In this document: one piece after another, positions 1 to 8,639 of the stretch | Layout: every line of letters starts with the position of its first letter | Numbering within the stretch: the first letter of the stretch is position 1 | Source: Phycisphaerales bacterium | Lineage (GTDB): Bacteria > Planctomycetota > Phycisphaerae > Phycisphaerales > UBA1924 | DNA: 32,203 nt | Reading direction: 5' to 3' | Assembly: GCA_029260535.1 (NCBI GenBank) | Contig: JAJDDA010000042.1 | Span: 1-32,203 of the forward strand | Made by a program: the position numbers and the translations under genes | The notes under the pieces: model-generated | Database searches by the model: none | Seen by the model: the letters and a program-made list of their open reading frames with translations, nothing else | What the model was told of the DNA's origin: nothing

Positions 1-478
1 CTTCGAGCGCCAATTCCATCAATTCGTCCTCGCTGGGGGCCTTGTCCTGCTCGATGGTGATGACGCCGCGCTGGTCGAAGAGGTAGCCGACACAGCCTGT
101 CGCGCCGAGATTGCCGCTGAACTTGCCGAAGATGGTGCGCATCTCGGGTGCGGTGCGGTTGCGGTTGTCGGTGAGGGCGTCGACGATGACCGCGACACCC
201 GCGGCGCCGTAGCCCTCGTAGCGGATGGATTCATAGACTTGCCCATCAAGCTCGCCGGCGCCTTTCTTGGCGGCGCGTTCGATGGTGTCCTTGGGCATGT
301 TGCACGCCTTGGCCTCTTCGACGGCGTACCGCAGGCCCAGGTTCTTGTCGGGGTCCGAGCCACCCTCCCTGGCGGCGACCATGATGGCGCGCGAGCACTT
401 GCTCCACGACTTACCGCGTGCGGCGTCGTTGCGGGCCTTCTTGTGCTTGATGTTCGCCCACTTGCTATGTCCTGCCAT
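1..478 (-). CDS. yebC: YebC/PmpR-family regulator / translation factor (3' end outside window)
   Basis: The first 159 codons are present; the C-terminal third lies beyond base 1 (the family is usually about 240-250 residues). The start MAGHSKWANIKHKKARND is the diagnostic N-terminus of the YebC/PmpR family, followed by the conserved SKCSRAIMVAAREGG, NMPKDTIERA and GYGAAGVAVIVDALTDNRNR segments. Family members are cytoplasmic. They were long described as DNA-binding transcription regulators and more recently as factors that help ribosomes through difficult sequences, and the sequence does not decide between these roles. An AAGGAG ribosome-binding site (489-494) sits ten bases before the ATG and overlaps the stop codon of the upstream TPR gene. 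The two genes are only 14 bases apart and are almost certainly co-transcribed, as the distal part of the nusA-infB operon. Confidence 0.95.
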   Translation of the reverse strand, partial: MAGHSKWANIKHKKARNDAARGKSWSKCSRAIMVAAREGGSDPDKNLGLRYAVEEAKACNMPKDTIERAAKKGAGELDGQVYESIRYEGYGAAGVAVIVDALTDNRNRTAPEMRTIFGKFSGNLGATGCVGYLFDQRGVITIEQDKAPSEDELMELALE

Positions 479-492
479 TAGAGCGCTGCTCC

Positions 493-3400
493 TTACAAAT
501 CGTTGTTGTTCTCTTGGTTTTCCTGTGTCCAGCGTCGTTGGCGGTTCATCGGCTCGATCGGCGGGGCCTTGCCGTCGGCCACCGCGTCGAGTTTGCTCTC
601 CACCTTCGGGAGCACAGTATCGAGCAGGCCCTGATGGAATGCGTTGGGGTTCGGGTTTTCGAGGAGCGGGCGGAGGATGAGCCTCGCCTGTCTCCAGGTC
701 TCGACCGCGCGGTCTGTTTTGCCCAAACGCCACTGGGCGTCGGCGAGGTGATCGAGGATCTCGGCGGCGCCCTCGTTGACGGAGAGTTTGGAGGCGGCGC
801 TGAGCAGCGAGGCGGCGCCCTGGAGGACGATCTTCCCCTCCGCATCGCGCTGGTCGTCGATCATCCCGAGCTTGTAGCGGACCCACCCGAGCGAATCGGC
901 GACCGCGTCGGAGCCGGGGCTCTCTTCGAAGGCGATGATGAGCATCTCGTGGGCGCGATCGAGGTTGATGCCCTGCTCGACCCACGCGTACGCGAGGTTG
1001 TTGTTGGCCATCGCGTGCCTCGGGTTGTGCTTGAGCGCGATCTCGTAGAACCGTCTGCTTGCCACGCGGTCATCATCCAGGTTGGTGAAACTTGCCGCAG
1101 CGAAGTAGGCCAGATTGCTCAGCGCGAGGTGCTTTTCTGAAGCGGGTTGCACAAGGATCTGGTTGAGAATCGAATTCATAGCCGCGACGGTTCTGACGCT
1201 CTCGTTCTGTTGTTCAATCATCTCGAATGCATCGAATGCGATAGCGGAGTCACCCTGTACCGCAGCAAGCCAATACCACGAGGCCAGCAGCCGTGGGGGT
1301 GGTGATTGCATCAGGTTGCTCGCCTTGGTCGCGACGACGAATGCGGGTTCGAGTTTATTCGTTTGGACGAGCCGCTGGATCGCTTCGAGCACGAAGTCGT
1401 CCGGCGCCTGGGTGAACGATTCACCGGCACGGACGCAGATCCTTGCTATCCGCGCAGGATCCGCATCCGTCTGCACCAGCAGCACGATGAGCGTCCGGTG
1501 CATCTCAGGGGGCATCTGCGGGAATCGCTCGAGCATCTGCTCAAGCAGGGTCAGCCCTTTGCTGATTGTTTCCGGTTCGTCGGGGGTGTTCTTGACCGCG
1601 TACGTCGCGGCGCCGGTCACGAGCTGGGCGTACGTCTGGATCAGCGCAGGATCGAGTCGCGGCTCGTTGGCGAGCGGCTCTGCGAGCGTTTCGATTGCTT
1701 CAACGACGTTGCCCCGCCTGATCAGGATCGGCGCGAGTTCGATGGAGCGCCGAAGCGTGGGGGCCGAGCGGCTGAGTCTGGCGAACGCGATGGTGTCGGC
1801 GTCGTCCGATCGGTTGACGCTCTCGAGCCTGAGGATGTTCTCGAGTTCGCGCGAGGCGGAGGCGTCGGTTGCGTGGGTTTCGAGCCACGATTCGAGCGTT
1901 GCGATCGCGGCGTCGGTGTCTTTCCTTGCGGCTTGCACCCGCGCGAGCATCCGAACGAGCGCCCCGCGGTTGGGCCTCCGCTTGATCTGTTCGGTCAGCC
2001 AGGTCTGGGCGGTCTCGGATTCGCCGGTGCGGAGCCAGACGCTGATGAGCTGCTCGATGACGATCGGGTCGAACGACTCTTCCGCGAGGCTGAGCAATTC
2101 GCGCTGCGCCTGATCAAGGCGGTCGGCGCGGAGCAGGTCCTGCACGCGGAGCCAGCGCAGTGTCTGGCTCGAGGGGATCGCCTGGCGCAGGGCGCGGAGC
2201 GTATCGGCGAGGCTGGCCTGGTTCGCCAGCGTCCCGTTGTTCTGGTAGAGCGTGATCAGCCCGGCGTATGCTTCCTCTTGCGAGGGGTCGAGCTCGATCG
2301 CGAGTTTGAAGAGCTGCTCCGCGTCGATCGGGGCGCCGAGCGCCACGCTTGTTTCGCCGGCGACCAGGGCCTCTTCTGCGGTGGCGGCGCCGCCCCAGAC
2401 GCGGTCCTCGAGGATGTTCAGGGCACGCTGGTTGTCGCCGAGCCTGCGGTACGCCCTTGCGACGGCGATGGCGCCGCTGCTGGTCGAGCCGCTGTCAATC
2501 GTGCTGAGCCGTTCGTATGCATCCGCGTAGCGCCCCGACGCGATCGCGAGTGTTGCTTGCGCCAGGCGGACACCGGGATCATCGGGTCGTAACGCTGCGG
2601 CCTTCTCGAGCATTGATTCGGCGAGTTCAGCATTGCCCAGTTCGCGAGCGAGCTCTGCAACGAGCAGGTTTGAGCCGACCGAGGGTTCGGCCTGCATCGC
2701 CTCATCGAGCAGGGCTTCGGCCCCCGCGGTGTACCGCATCAGCGCATCGGTGTAGCGCTCCAGCTCGATCGTGTTGGCCTCGATGAGTTGGGAGGTCAGC
2801 GCGACGAGACCAGACGCATCTTCCGGTGAGCGGCGGTTGAGCAGGTCCGAGACCGCGGAGGCGTCGGAGGGCGAAACTATGAGCCGATCGATCAGGGCCA
2901 TCACCGCTTTCTCATCGGGGAGCGCCGCGGCTCTGGCTCTTGCGAGCTGGCTGGCAGCGGTCCGGCGTTCGTCGGATGAGAGGCTCTGTTCGAACGATCC
3001 GAGCGAGTCGGCAAGCGCAATACCAACGCCGCTCGTGGTCGACAGGTACCGGATCAGTTGCAGCGTGCGGTCGTCGACGAGCCCCCGCTGGATCGTGATG
3101 CGATCGAGGAGCAGCATCGCGGCAGCTGCGGGTTGCCCGAGACGCATGCTCGCGTAGACGCGCCTCGTGAGCAAAGCGGCTTCATCGAATGTCGGCATCG
3201 CCGCGGCGCGCTCGTAGGCATCCTGAGCCTGGGGGAGCTGCCCGAGCCTGATGCTCGCGTCACCGGTGTCGCGCCAGGCGTCACCGGCGGCACGGATGGT
3301 CGCGCCCAGTTCGCGGCGGAACGAGGTCGGTTGTGTGAACGAGGTCAATTCGCCGAGCGATTCGTAGATCGACTCGTTCCCGGCGCGCATCCAGCCCTGC

Positions 3401-4125
3401 TGGTGCAGCGTGCGTCCCAGCGCGACGCCGACGATGTACGGGATCGCGGCGTCCTTCGATTTCGAATCCGGGATCGAGCGGTAGGCCCTTGCAAGCAGCG
3501 ATGCCGCGGTCGTGAAGTTCCGCCGATCCATCTCGGACAGCCCGACACGCATCAGGCTCACGGTGTCGTTGGGGTCGAGCTGGATTGCACGGAGGTATGA
3601 CGCGGTCGCGGCGAGCCTGTCGCCGGCGGTCCAGTGCGCATCGGCGAGCGTGTGCCAGATCGCCGGGGCGGTGGGGTCCAGCGCGGAGGCGGCATCGAGC
3701 TGGCGGATCGCCTCGGGGATGTCCCCGCCAACGAGCGCCGAGCGTCCGGCGATGTACGCCTTGAGCGATTCGGTCTTCGCCTCTTCAGAGATCGGGTTCT
3801 CGCCCTTGGCATCGGCGCTGTCGATCCATCCGAACGGGAGTGGTTGCTCGGTGAAGTGCGCGATGGCGGCTTCGAGCGGCTCGAACGCGTCAGGATCGGT
3901 TGCCGCGTCGATCGGGGGCAAGCGGAGCCCCGATGGCGCCGGGGCGTTGATCGCCAAAGCCGATGGGCGGCGGGTCTGCCGCTGCGCCAGTGATTGGAGC
4001 TTGCTCGTCGCTCCCGCGCTGCCGGTCGAGGCGCACGAGGCGAGGAGTGAAGCGGAGGCGATCGCGAGGATCACCAGCGCGATCCGGGTTGTACGAATGC
4101 GTGGTTGGCTGGTGGTGTTGGTCAT
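493..4125 (-). CDS. Large TPR-repeat lipoprotein
   Basis: This 1210-residue protein starts with a basic n-region, a hydrophobic stretch and a lipobox L28-A-S-C31, so it should be an exported lipoprotein anchored through Cys31. The rest is almost entirely helical tetratricopeptide repeats. Clear TPR units occur near residues 150-185 (containing AIWHTLADAHWTAGDR), 500-560, 600-650 and 1035-1090 (containing NNNLAYAWVEQG). No catalytic domain is visible, so a scaffold or assembly role in the cell envelope is the most that can be inferred. It begins 21 bases after the HhH-domain gene and ends 14 bases before yebC, so it belongs to the same transcript. No obvious Shine-Dalgarno site precedes the ATG. 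Giant TPR lipoproteins are common in planctomycetes, but finding one inside a translation-factor operon is uncommon. Confidence 0.85.
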   Translation of the reverse strand: MTNTTSQPRIRTTRIALVILAIASASLLASCASTGSAGATSKLQSLAQRQTRRPSALAINAPAPSGLRLPPIDAATDPDAFEPLEAAIAHFTEQPLPFGWIDSADAKGENPISEEAKTESLKAYIAGRSALVGGDIPEAIRQLDAASALDPTAPAIWHTLADAHWTAGDRLAATASYLRAIQLDPNDTVSLMRVGLSEMDRRNFTTAASLLARAYRSIPDSKSKDAAIPYIVGVALGRTLHQQGWMRAGNESIYESLGELTSFTQPTSFRRELGATIRAAGDAWRDTGDASIRLGQLPQAQDAYERAAAMPTFDEAALLTRRVYASMRLGQPAAAAMLLLDRITIQRGLVDDRTLQLIRYLSTTSGVGIALADSLGSFEQSLSSDERRTAASQLARARAAALPDEKAVMALIDRLIVSPSDASAVSDLLNRRSPEDASGLVALTSQLIEANTIELERYTDALMRYTAGAEALLDEAMQAEPSVGSNLLVAELARELGNAELAESMLEKAAALRPDDPGVRLAQATLAIASGRYADAYERLSTIDSGSTSSGAIAVARAYRRLGDNQRALNILEDRVWGGAATAEEALVAGETSVALGAPIDAEQLFKLAIELDPSQEEAYAGLITLYQNNGTLANQASLADTLRALRQAIPSSQTLRWLRVQDLLRADRLDQAQRELLSLAEESFDPIVIEQLISVWLRTGESETAQTWLTEQIKRRPNRGALVRMLARVQAARKDTDAAIATLESWLETHATDASASRELENILRLESVNRSDDADTIAFARLSRSAPTLRRSIELAPILIRRGNVVEAIETLAEPLANEPRLDPALIQTYAQLVTGAATYAVKNTPDEPETISKGLTLLEQMLERFPQMPPEMHRTLIVLLVQTDADPARIARICVRAGESFTQAPDDFVLEAIQRLVQTNKLEPAFVVATKASNLMQSPPPRLLASWYWLAAVQGDSAIAFDAFEMIEQQNESVRTVAAMNSILNQILVQPASEKHLALSNLAYFAAASFTNLDDDRVASRRFYEIALKHNPRHAMANNNLAYAWVEQGINLDRAHEMLIIAFEESPGSDAVADSLGWVRYKLGMIDDQRDAEGKIVLQGAASLLSAASKLSVNEGAAEILDHLADAQWRLGKTDRAVETWRQARLILRPLLENPNPNAFHQGLLDTVLPKVESKLDAVADGKAPPIEPMNRQRRWTQENQENNNDL

Positions 4126-4146
4126 CGCGTGTCGTGTATTCGTTGG

Positions 4147-4851
4147 TTAGGGGGAGGCCTTGGCGCGTTTGGTTGCCTTCTTCGTGGCAGTTTTCTTACC
4201 GCTGGCCTTCTTCTTGGTCGCGGCCTTGGCTGGCTGCGATTTCCCCTTGCCGCCCTTTTCTGACCAGGCCTGGAGCCTGGCGTGCGCGGCGGAGCCCTCG
4301 GCGGCCTTGATCGCCCGCTCGAGGATCCCGGCAGCCTTGGGGACATCGAGCCCCTCTTCGATCACGCCTTCGCTGATGAGCAGCCCGTGCGTGCGGTCAT
4401 CGATGGGCACCGCGTGCGCATCGAAGCTGACCAGCATCACCCTCGCCGTGACAAAGGGGATGGCGCCGCAGAGCGAATCGAGATACGCCCTCGCCTCGCG
4501 CTTGCCCAGCTGCTTGAGCGAATCGAGGGAAACGGCGTGCTCGCGTCCGTAGATATCGTTGAGCGATTCGCGGAGCCTTTCGGCGCGGTGGCTGACCCTC
4601 GGGTAGCGTTCGCCGAGGATGTCGATGATCTCTTCGTAGGAGCCGACGCGGAAGTCGTTGTAATCGACGGTCGTCGTCTTGATGCGTTTGAATGCGCCGG
4701 CTGCTTTGGTATGGGTCGAGTCCCAGAGCAACGACGAGTAGACGAACTGATCGATCGGATCGAATTCGATGGTCTGGTCGGTCTCGGGTTTGCCGCCGAT
4801 TTTTTTGAGCAGTTTCGCGAACTGCTCGGCATGGTTGATCGCTGCGCTCAC
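4147..4851 (-). CDS. HhH-GPD (endonuclease III-like) protein with a lysine-rich, histone H1-like C-terminal tail
   Basis: The product has 234 residues from a GTG start that overlaps the rbfA stop codon (GTGA, 4848-4851); GAGGGA lies a few bases upstream. No in-frame ATG gives a sensible alternative. Residues 1 to about 185 resemble the all-helical HhH-GPD fold of endonuclease III. The stretch LCGAIPFVTARVML occupies the helix-hairpin-helix position, and IDDRTH matches the place of the catalytic Asp loop. The lysine that makes the glycosylase/lyase nucleophile (GRKTA in E. coli Nth) appears to be Val, and no C-terminal 4Fe-4S cysteines are present, so DNA-repair catalysis is doubtful. The last 45 residues are Lys/Ala-rich (KKKASGKKTATKKATKRAK), like histone H1-type tails that bind nucleic acid. 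It lies between rbfA and the TPR gene. A nucleic-acid-binding role is inferred; the exact function is unknown. Confidence 0.75.
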   Translation of the reverse strand: MSAAINHAEQFAKLLKKIGGKPETDQTIEFDPIDQFVYSSLLWDSTHTKAAGAFKRIKTTTVDYNDFRVGSYEEIIDILGERYPRVSHRAERLRESLNDIYGREHAVSLDSLKQLGKREARAYLDSLCGAIPFVTARVMLVSFDAHAVPIDDRTHGLLISEGVIEEGLDVPKAAGILERAIKAAEGSAAHARLQAWSEKGGKGKSQPAKAATKKKASGKKTATKKATKRAKASP

Positions 4852-5252
4852 GCTGATGATCCCTCGCTTGGCGTTGAGTCGGTGTCGGTGGATGCTTCTT
4901 CTGCAGGGCCGATCTGGTCCAGCCCCTGATTGATCGCTTTGATCACGCCGGCCTGCACCTTGAGGCTGCGGTCGAGGCGGAATGTCAGATTGGGGGCCTT
5001 GGGCATGTTGATCTGGTCGGAGATCTCGTGCCGGATGTGCTTGGCGCTGGCGGTGAGCCCGTGCATAGTGAGGCTCTCGCGCTCCTCGGGGAGCACGGAG
5101 ATGCTGATCTTCGCGTTGCGGAGGTCTTCCTGGAGATCGACCGCGGTGACGGTGATGAGCCCCCGGATCCGGGGATCGTTGAGCCCCTTGCCGATGACCT
5201 GCTGCACGGCGCGCTGTATGGACGCGTTGAGTTGGTTCCGTCGCTTGCTCAT
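4848..5252 (-). CDS. rbfA: Ribosome-binding factor A
   Basis: This 134-residue protein is the normal size for RbfA, a small KH-fold protein that binds the 30S subunit and helps mature the 5' end of 16S rRNA. Family features include SKRRNQLNASIQRAVQQVI at the N-terminus, NDPRIRGLITVTAVDLQEDL, and the central KISISVLPEE strand. The tail (TDTDSTPSEGSSA) is acidic and serine-rich, and probably disordered. Its ATG overlaps the stop of the DUF503 gene (ATGA at 5249-5252), and its own stop overlaps the GTG of the next gene, so translation of the three is probably coupled. Placement downstream of infB is the classical rbfA location. Confidence 0.93.
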   Translation of the reverse strand: MSKRRNQLNASIQRAVQQVIGKGLNDPRIRGLITVTAVDLQEDLRNAKISISVLPEERESLTMHGLTASAKHIRHEISDQINMPKAPNLTFRLDRSLKVQAGVIKAINQGLDQIGPAEEASTDTDSTPSEGSSA

Positions 5253-5635
5253 GCCGCGTCCTCTCTGCTGGTCGGATCGGTTTCTCTGCGGTCTCGCTCG
5301 TCCCAGAGGTCTTCGTCGGGCTCGATCGACCGGCCGACCGGCGGCGCATCGCCCCGGATGATGTCCCGGCTGACGCTGGCAAGCCTTGCTTCGGGGAGAC
5401 GGTCGAGTTTGCGTTCGATCGCATCGAGCGTCGTCGCGATGTGCGAGGCGGAGTTGGAGACGAGGGCGAGCCCCAGCACGGCGGTCCGCTGGCGGTTGAG
5501 CGCTTCGGTCTCGGCGACCGCGACGAGGTGCTCGCGGTGGAGGCGATCGCGCACAGACCGCACCACGCGACGCTTGTCCTTGAGACTCGTCGAGTGCGGG
5601 ATGTGCAATTCGAATTGGAGCAGCCCGACAAACAT
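5249..5635 (-). CDS. DUF503 / YlxP-like protein
   Basis: This 128-residue protein starts MFVGLLQFELHIPHSTSLKD, followed by KRRVVRSVRDRLHREHLVAVAET. That is the conserved N-terminal pattern of DUF503 (YlxP in Bacillus), a small alpha/beta protein usually found between infB and rbfA and thought to act in ribosome biogenesis. The start at 5635 is chosen because the homologous region begins exactly there; upstream in-frame codons run into the end of infB. The gene starts 23 bases after the infB stop and overlaps rbfA by four bases. The C-terminal 30 residues (from about PPVGRSIEPDEDL) are charged and are an extension beyond the usual core of about 95 residues. Confidence 0.87.
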   Translation of the reverse strand: MFVGLLQFELHIPHSTSLKDKRRVVRSVRDRLHREHLVAVAETEALNRQRTAVLGLALVSNSASHIATTLDAIERKLDRLPEARLASVSRDIIRGDAPPVGRSIEPDEDLWDERDRRETDPTSREDAA

Positions 5636-5658
5636 GCGACTTGGTCCGTTCGTTCCTA

Positions 5659-8478
5659 TCAGATCGTCCGGCGGACTTCGATCTGCTTGTAGCATTCGAG
5701 GATGTCGCCTTCCTTGATGTCGTCGTACCCGGCGATCTTCATGCCGCACTCCTTGCCCGAACGGACCTCCTTGGCGTCGTCCTTGAAGTGCTTGAGTTGT
5801 TCGAGGGTCCGGTTGTCTTCGATGATGATGTCGTCCCTGGTGACGCGGATGAGGGCGTTGCGCTCGATCTTGCCGTCGGAGACCATGCAGCCGGCGATCG
5901 CGCCGACCTTGGACACCTTGAAGACCGCACGGACCTCGGCGTGACCCAGGACCTCCTGGCGGATCTCCGGGGTGAGCATGCCCTCGACACCCTTCTTGAT
6001 GTCGTCAACGATGTCGTAGATGACCTGGTACAGGCGGATCTCGACACCCTTGATGTCGGCGAGTTGCCTCGCTTTCGCCGAGGCGATGACATTGAACCCG
6101 ACGATGATCGCGCCCGATGCGTGGGCGAGCAGCACGTCCGATTCGGAGATGCCGCCGACAACCGCGTGCAGCACCCGCGTGCGCACCTCGTCGGTCTGGA
6201 TCTCTTCGATGGAGTTCTTGAGGACCTCGACGGAGCCTTGCACATCCGCCTTGACGACCACGAGCAGCTCCTTGAGCTCCGCGTCGGCCATCGTCGAGAA
6301 GAGGTTGTCGAGCGTGACCTTGGGCGTCGCCAACTCGACCTCGCGCTCGCGGGAGATGCGGTCTTCCGCGGCCTCCTGCGCCTTCTTGAGCGAATCAACG
6401 ATGTAGAACTTGTCGCCTGCATCGGGGAGCGCCGAGAGACCGGAGATCTGCACCGGTGCGACCGGAAGGATCTTCTTGAGTTTCGCCCCCTTGTCGTCCG
6501 CGATATCGCGGACGCGACCGAACGCACGACCGGCGACAATGAAGTCGCCGACCTTGAGCTCGCCGTCCTGCACGAGGATGTTCGCGGTGGCGCCCCGGCC
6601 TTCGACCATCGCGGATTCAACGACGGACCCTCGGGCGGGGCCCTCGTAATCGCCGGTCAGCTCCATGAGCTGCGCTTGGAGATCGAGCGTCACGAGGAGG
6701 TTCTCGATGCCCTCGCCGGTGATGGCGCTGACACGGACCACCTCGGTTTCGCCTCCCCAGTCGGTGGGGTTGAGCCCGTGCTCGGCGAGCTGACCGAGAA
6801 TCCGCTGGATGTTGGCGTCGGTCGCCTTGGGGACGTCGATCTTGTTGAGCGCAACGATGATCGGGGTCTCCGCCGCCTTGGCGTGATTGATCGACTCGAT
6901 CGTCTGCGGCATGACGCCGTCATCTGCGGCGACCACGAGCACGACGATGTCGGTGACGTTGGCGCCTCTGGCGCGCATCGAAGTGAACGCTTCGTGGCCG
7001 GGTGTATCGAGGAAGACGACCTGCTTGTCGTCATCACCGACGTGCACGGGAACGCGGAAGGCGCTCGTCGCCTGCGTGATGCCGCCGGCTTCGCCTGAAG
7101 CGACGGTGGCGTTGCGGATCTTGTCGAGCAGCGAAGTTTTGCCGTGATCGACGTGACCGAGGATCGCGACGATGGGGCTGCGCGGGCGTTCATCGAGCAT
7201 GGTGCGATCGCCGAACTTTTCGGCGACCTGCGATTCGGCGGTCTGCGCCTCTTCGACATCGAGCTCGATCTCCCAGTTCATCATGATTTCCTGGGCCTTC
7301 TCGGTGTCGATGCCCGAGTTGACCGTCGCCATCACGCCCTCCATGAAGAGGTGCTTGATGATGTCGGAGGCCTTGACGCCGGTGGCGCTGGAAAGGTCCT
7401 TGATGGTGAACGGCTCAGAGATCTGCACCTTGCCGCCGGTTTCCGCCGCGGTCTGCGCACGTGCGCCGGAACCGTCGGGGTTGCTCTTCATCGCTCGGCG
7501 TCTGGTCTTGAGGAAGCCGCCGGAGCGTGACAGGCGTGCCTCGCGATCGGCCAGATCCTTCTGGCTCCAGCCACGACCACCGCCGCCGCCGCCGCGCTTG
7601 CCGCCGCCGCTGCCAGCGCCGGTGCGTCTGGTGTTGCGTCCTGCCTGCCCGCGATCGCCGCCGGCCCCGGCGCCAGCGCCACCCGGCGCGCCGCCTCGTC
7701 GGACCACACCGCCGCCACCCTGGGGGCCGCGCGATGTTGGGATCTCGGGGCCTCTGCCGCCACCACCGCCGCCGCCTCCGCCACCACCACCGCCGTACCG
7801 CGGACCTCGCGGCGGGTCGATGCGTTCGGGCGCCTCGATCCGGACCACCTTGGGGCCGGAGAGCTTCGCGGGGGTCTGCTTCTCAAGTTTCTCACCAGCG
7901 GGTGAGATGACCTTGGGCCTGGTCGGGACGTTCATCTTCGGTGATGAAGGCTTGCCCGGTTTCGGTGCGGCTGGCGCTGCCAGAGGGGCATCGCTGTTCT
8001 GTGTTGTATCGCCATCATCAGGAGCACTGGCCGCAGCGGCAGCGGGGGGCTGCACGGTTGCCGGCGGTTCCTCGACGGTGGGCTCTGCAGCGGCGGGGGC
8101 AGTCACCTGCGTCGGCGCCGGGGGCGCAACAGATTTGCTCGTCGGCGCAGGAGCCGGCGGTGCGACCATCGTTGCGACAGCGCCATCGTCTTCCGAATCG
8201 GCCTGATCGGCTTCGTCCGCGGATGCGGCGGTTGACTTCGTCGCGGTCTTCTTCTTGACCTTGGCGCGCGCCTTTTCGACGTCCACCTTCTCGGTGGTCT
8301 CGACGGCGGAATGGCTGGAACCACCGAACCACTCTCGGATCGTGGCCTCCAGGCCCACCGAGACGCTCGACATGTGGTTGTTCATGGGGATGCCTTCCGC
8401 CTGGCATTTCTCCAGAACGGCTTTGGACTTGACCCCAAGTTCCTTCGCGATTTCAAATACCCGTTTCGCTTTCGCCAA
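5659..8478 (-). CDS. infB: Translation initiation factor IF-2
   Basis: The product is 939 residues, typical of the long IF-2 form. The G domain has G1 GHVDHGKT (441-448), [15 protein letters not shown] (G3), NKID (G4) and SAITGEG. An IF2_N module lies at residues 1-50 and a second one at about 350-405. Domains II, III and the fMet-tRNA-binding C-terminal domain follow, ending EVRRTI. The factor is a GTPase that brings initiator tRNA to the 30S subunit and promotes 50S joining. Between the two IF2_N modules lies a long Pro/Ala-rich then Gly-rich disordered linker, including a run of about 14 glycines near residue 230. The start codon is TTG: an in-frame TAA lies 12 bases upstream and no ATG or GTG lies between. 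AAGGCG lies about ten bases before it. It is 161 bases downstream of nusA. Confidence 0.98.
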   Translation of the reverse strand: MAKAKRVFEIAKELGVKSKAVLEKCQAEGIPMNNHMSSVSVGLEATIREWFGGSSHSAVETTEKVDVEKARAKVKKKTATKSTAASADEADQADSEDDGAVATMVAPPAPAPTSKSVAPPAPTQVTAPAAAEPTVEEPPATVQPPAAAAASAPDDGDTTQNSDAPLAAPAAPKPGKPSSPKMNVPTRPKVISPAGEKLEKQTPAKLSGPKVVRIEAPERIDPPRGPRYGGGGGGGGGGGGGRGPEIPTSRGPQGGGGVVRRGGAPGGAGAGAGGDRGQAGRNTRRTGAGSGGGKRGGGGGGRGWSQKDLADREARLSRSGGFLKTRRRAMKSNPDGSGARAQTAAETGGKVQISEPFTIKDLSSATGVKASDIIKHLFMEGVMATVNSGIDTEKAQEIMMNWEIELDVEEAQTAESQVAEKFGDRTMLDERPRSPIVAILGHVDHGKTSLLDKIRNATVASGEAGGITQATSAFRVPVHVGDDDKQVVFLDTPGHEAFTSMRARGANVTDIVVLVVAADDGVMPQTIESINHAKAAETPIIVALNKIDVPKATDANIQRILGQLAEHGLNPTDWGGETEVVRVSAITGEGIENLLVTLDLQAQLMELTGDYEGPARGSVVESAMVEGRGATANILVQDGELKVGDFIVAGRAFGRVRDIADDKGAKLKKILPVAPVQISGLSALPDAGDKFYIVDSLKKAQEAAEDRISREREVELATPKVTLDNLFSTMADAELKELLVVVKADVQGSVEVLKNSIEEIQTDEVRTRVLHAVVGGISESDVLLAHASGAIIVGFNVIASAKARQLADIKGVEIRLYQVIYDIVDDIKKGVEGMLTPEIRQEVLGHAEVRAVFKVSKVGAIAGCMVSDGKIERNALIRVTRDDIIIEDNRTLEQLKHFKDDAKEVRSGKECGMKIAGYDDIKEGDILECYKQIEVRRTI

Positions 8479-8639
8479 CTGTCTTCGCCTTTATCTCGCC
8501 TCAATCATCGTGGCGCTGCTTCGCCCTGGCGATGATCCCGGCCTGAACCGTCCGTACTACTTTTCGCCGCTGAAACACTGACCGCTGTCGTTGCGATTGG
8601 GTTTGTGGCCCGACCGCCATGAATCCTGGTTCGCCGCCT

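Noticed and set aside
4852-5631. Upstream extension of the HhH protein frame to a 494-residue protein
   Set aside because: The extension overlaps rbfA and the DUF503 gene in another frame and is arginine/serine-rich shadow sequence. The GTG at 4851 overlaps the rbfA stop and fits the family start.
5641-7098. Long plus-strand open frame of 485 codons across infB
   Set aside because: It is antisense to the highly conserved IF-2 GTPase; its Asp/Leu/Val/Arg-rich composition is the mirror of infB codon use and it has no domain.
7560-7800. GCC/ACC-rich tract in infB as a DNA repeat element
   Set aside because: It is codon-level low complexity encoding the Gly-rich IF-2 linker, with no exact repeat unit outside the gene.
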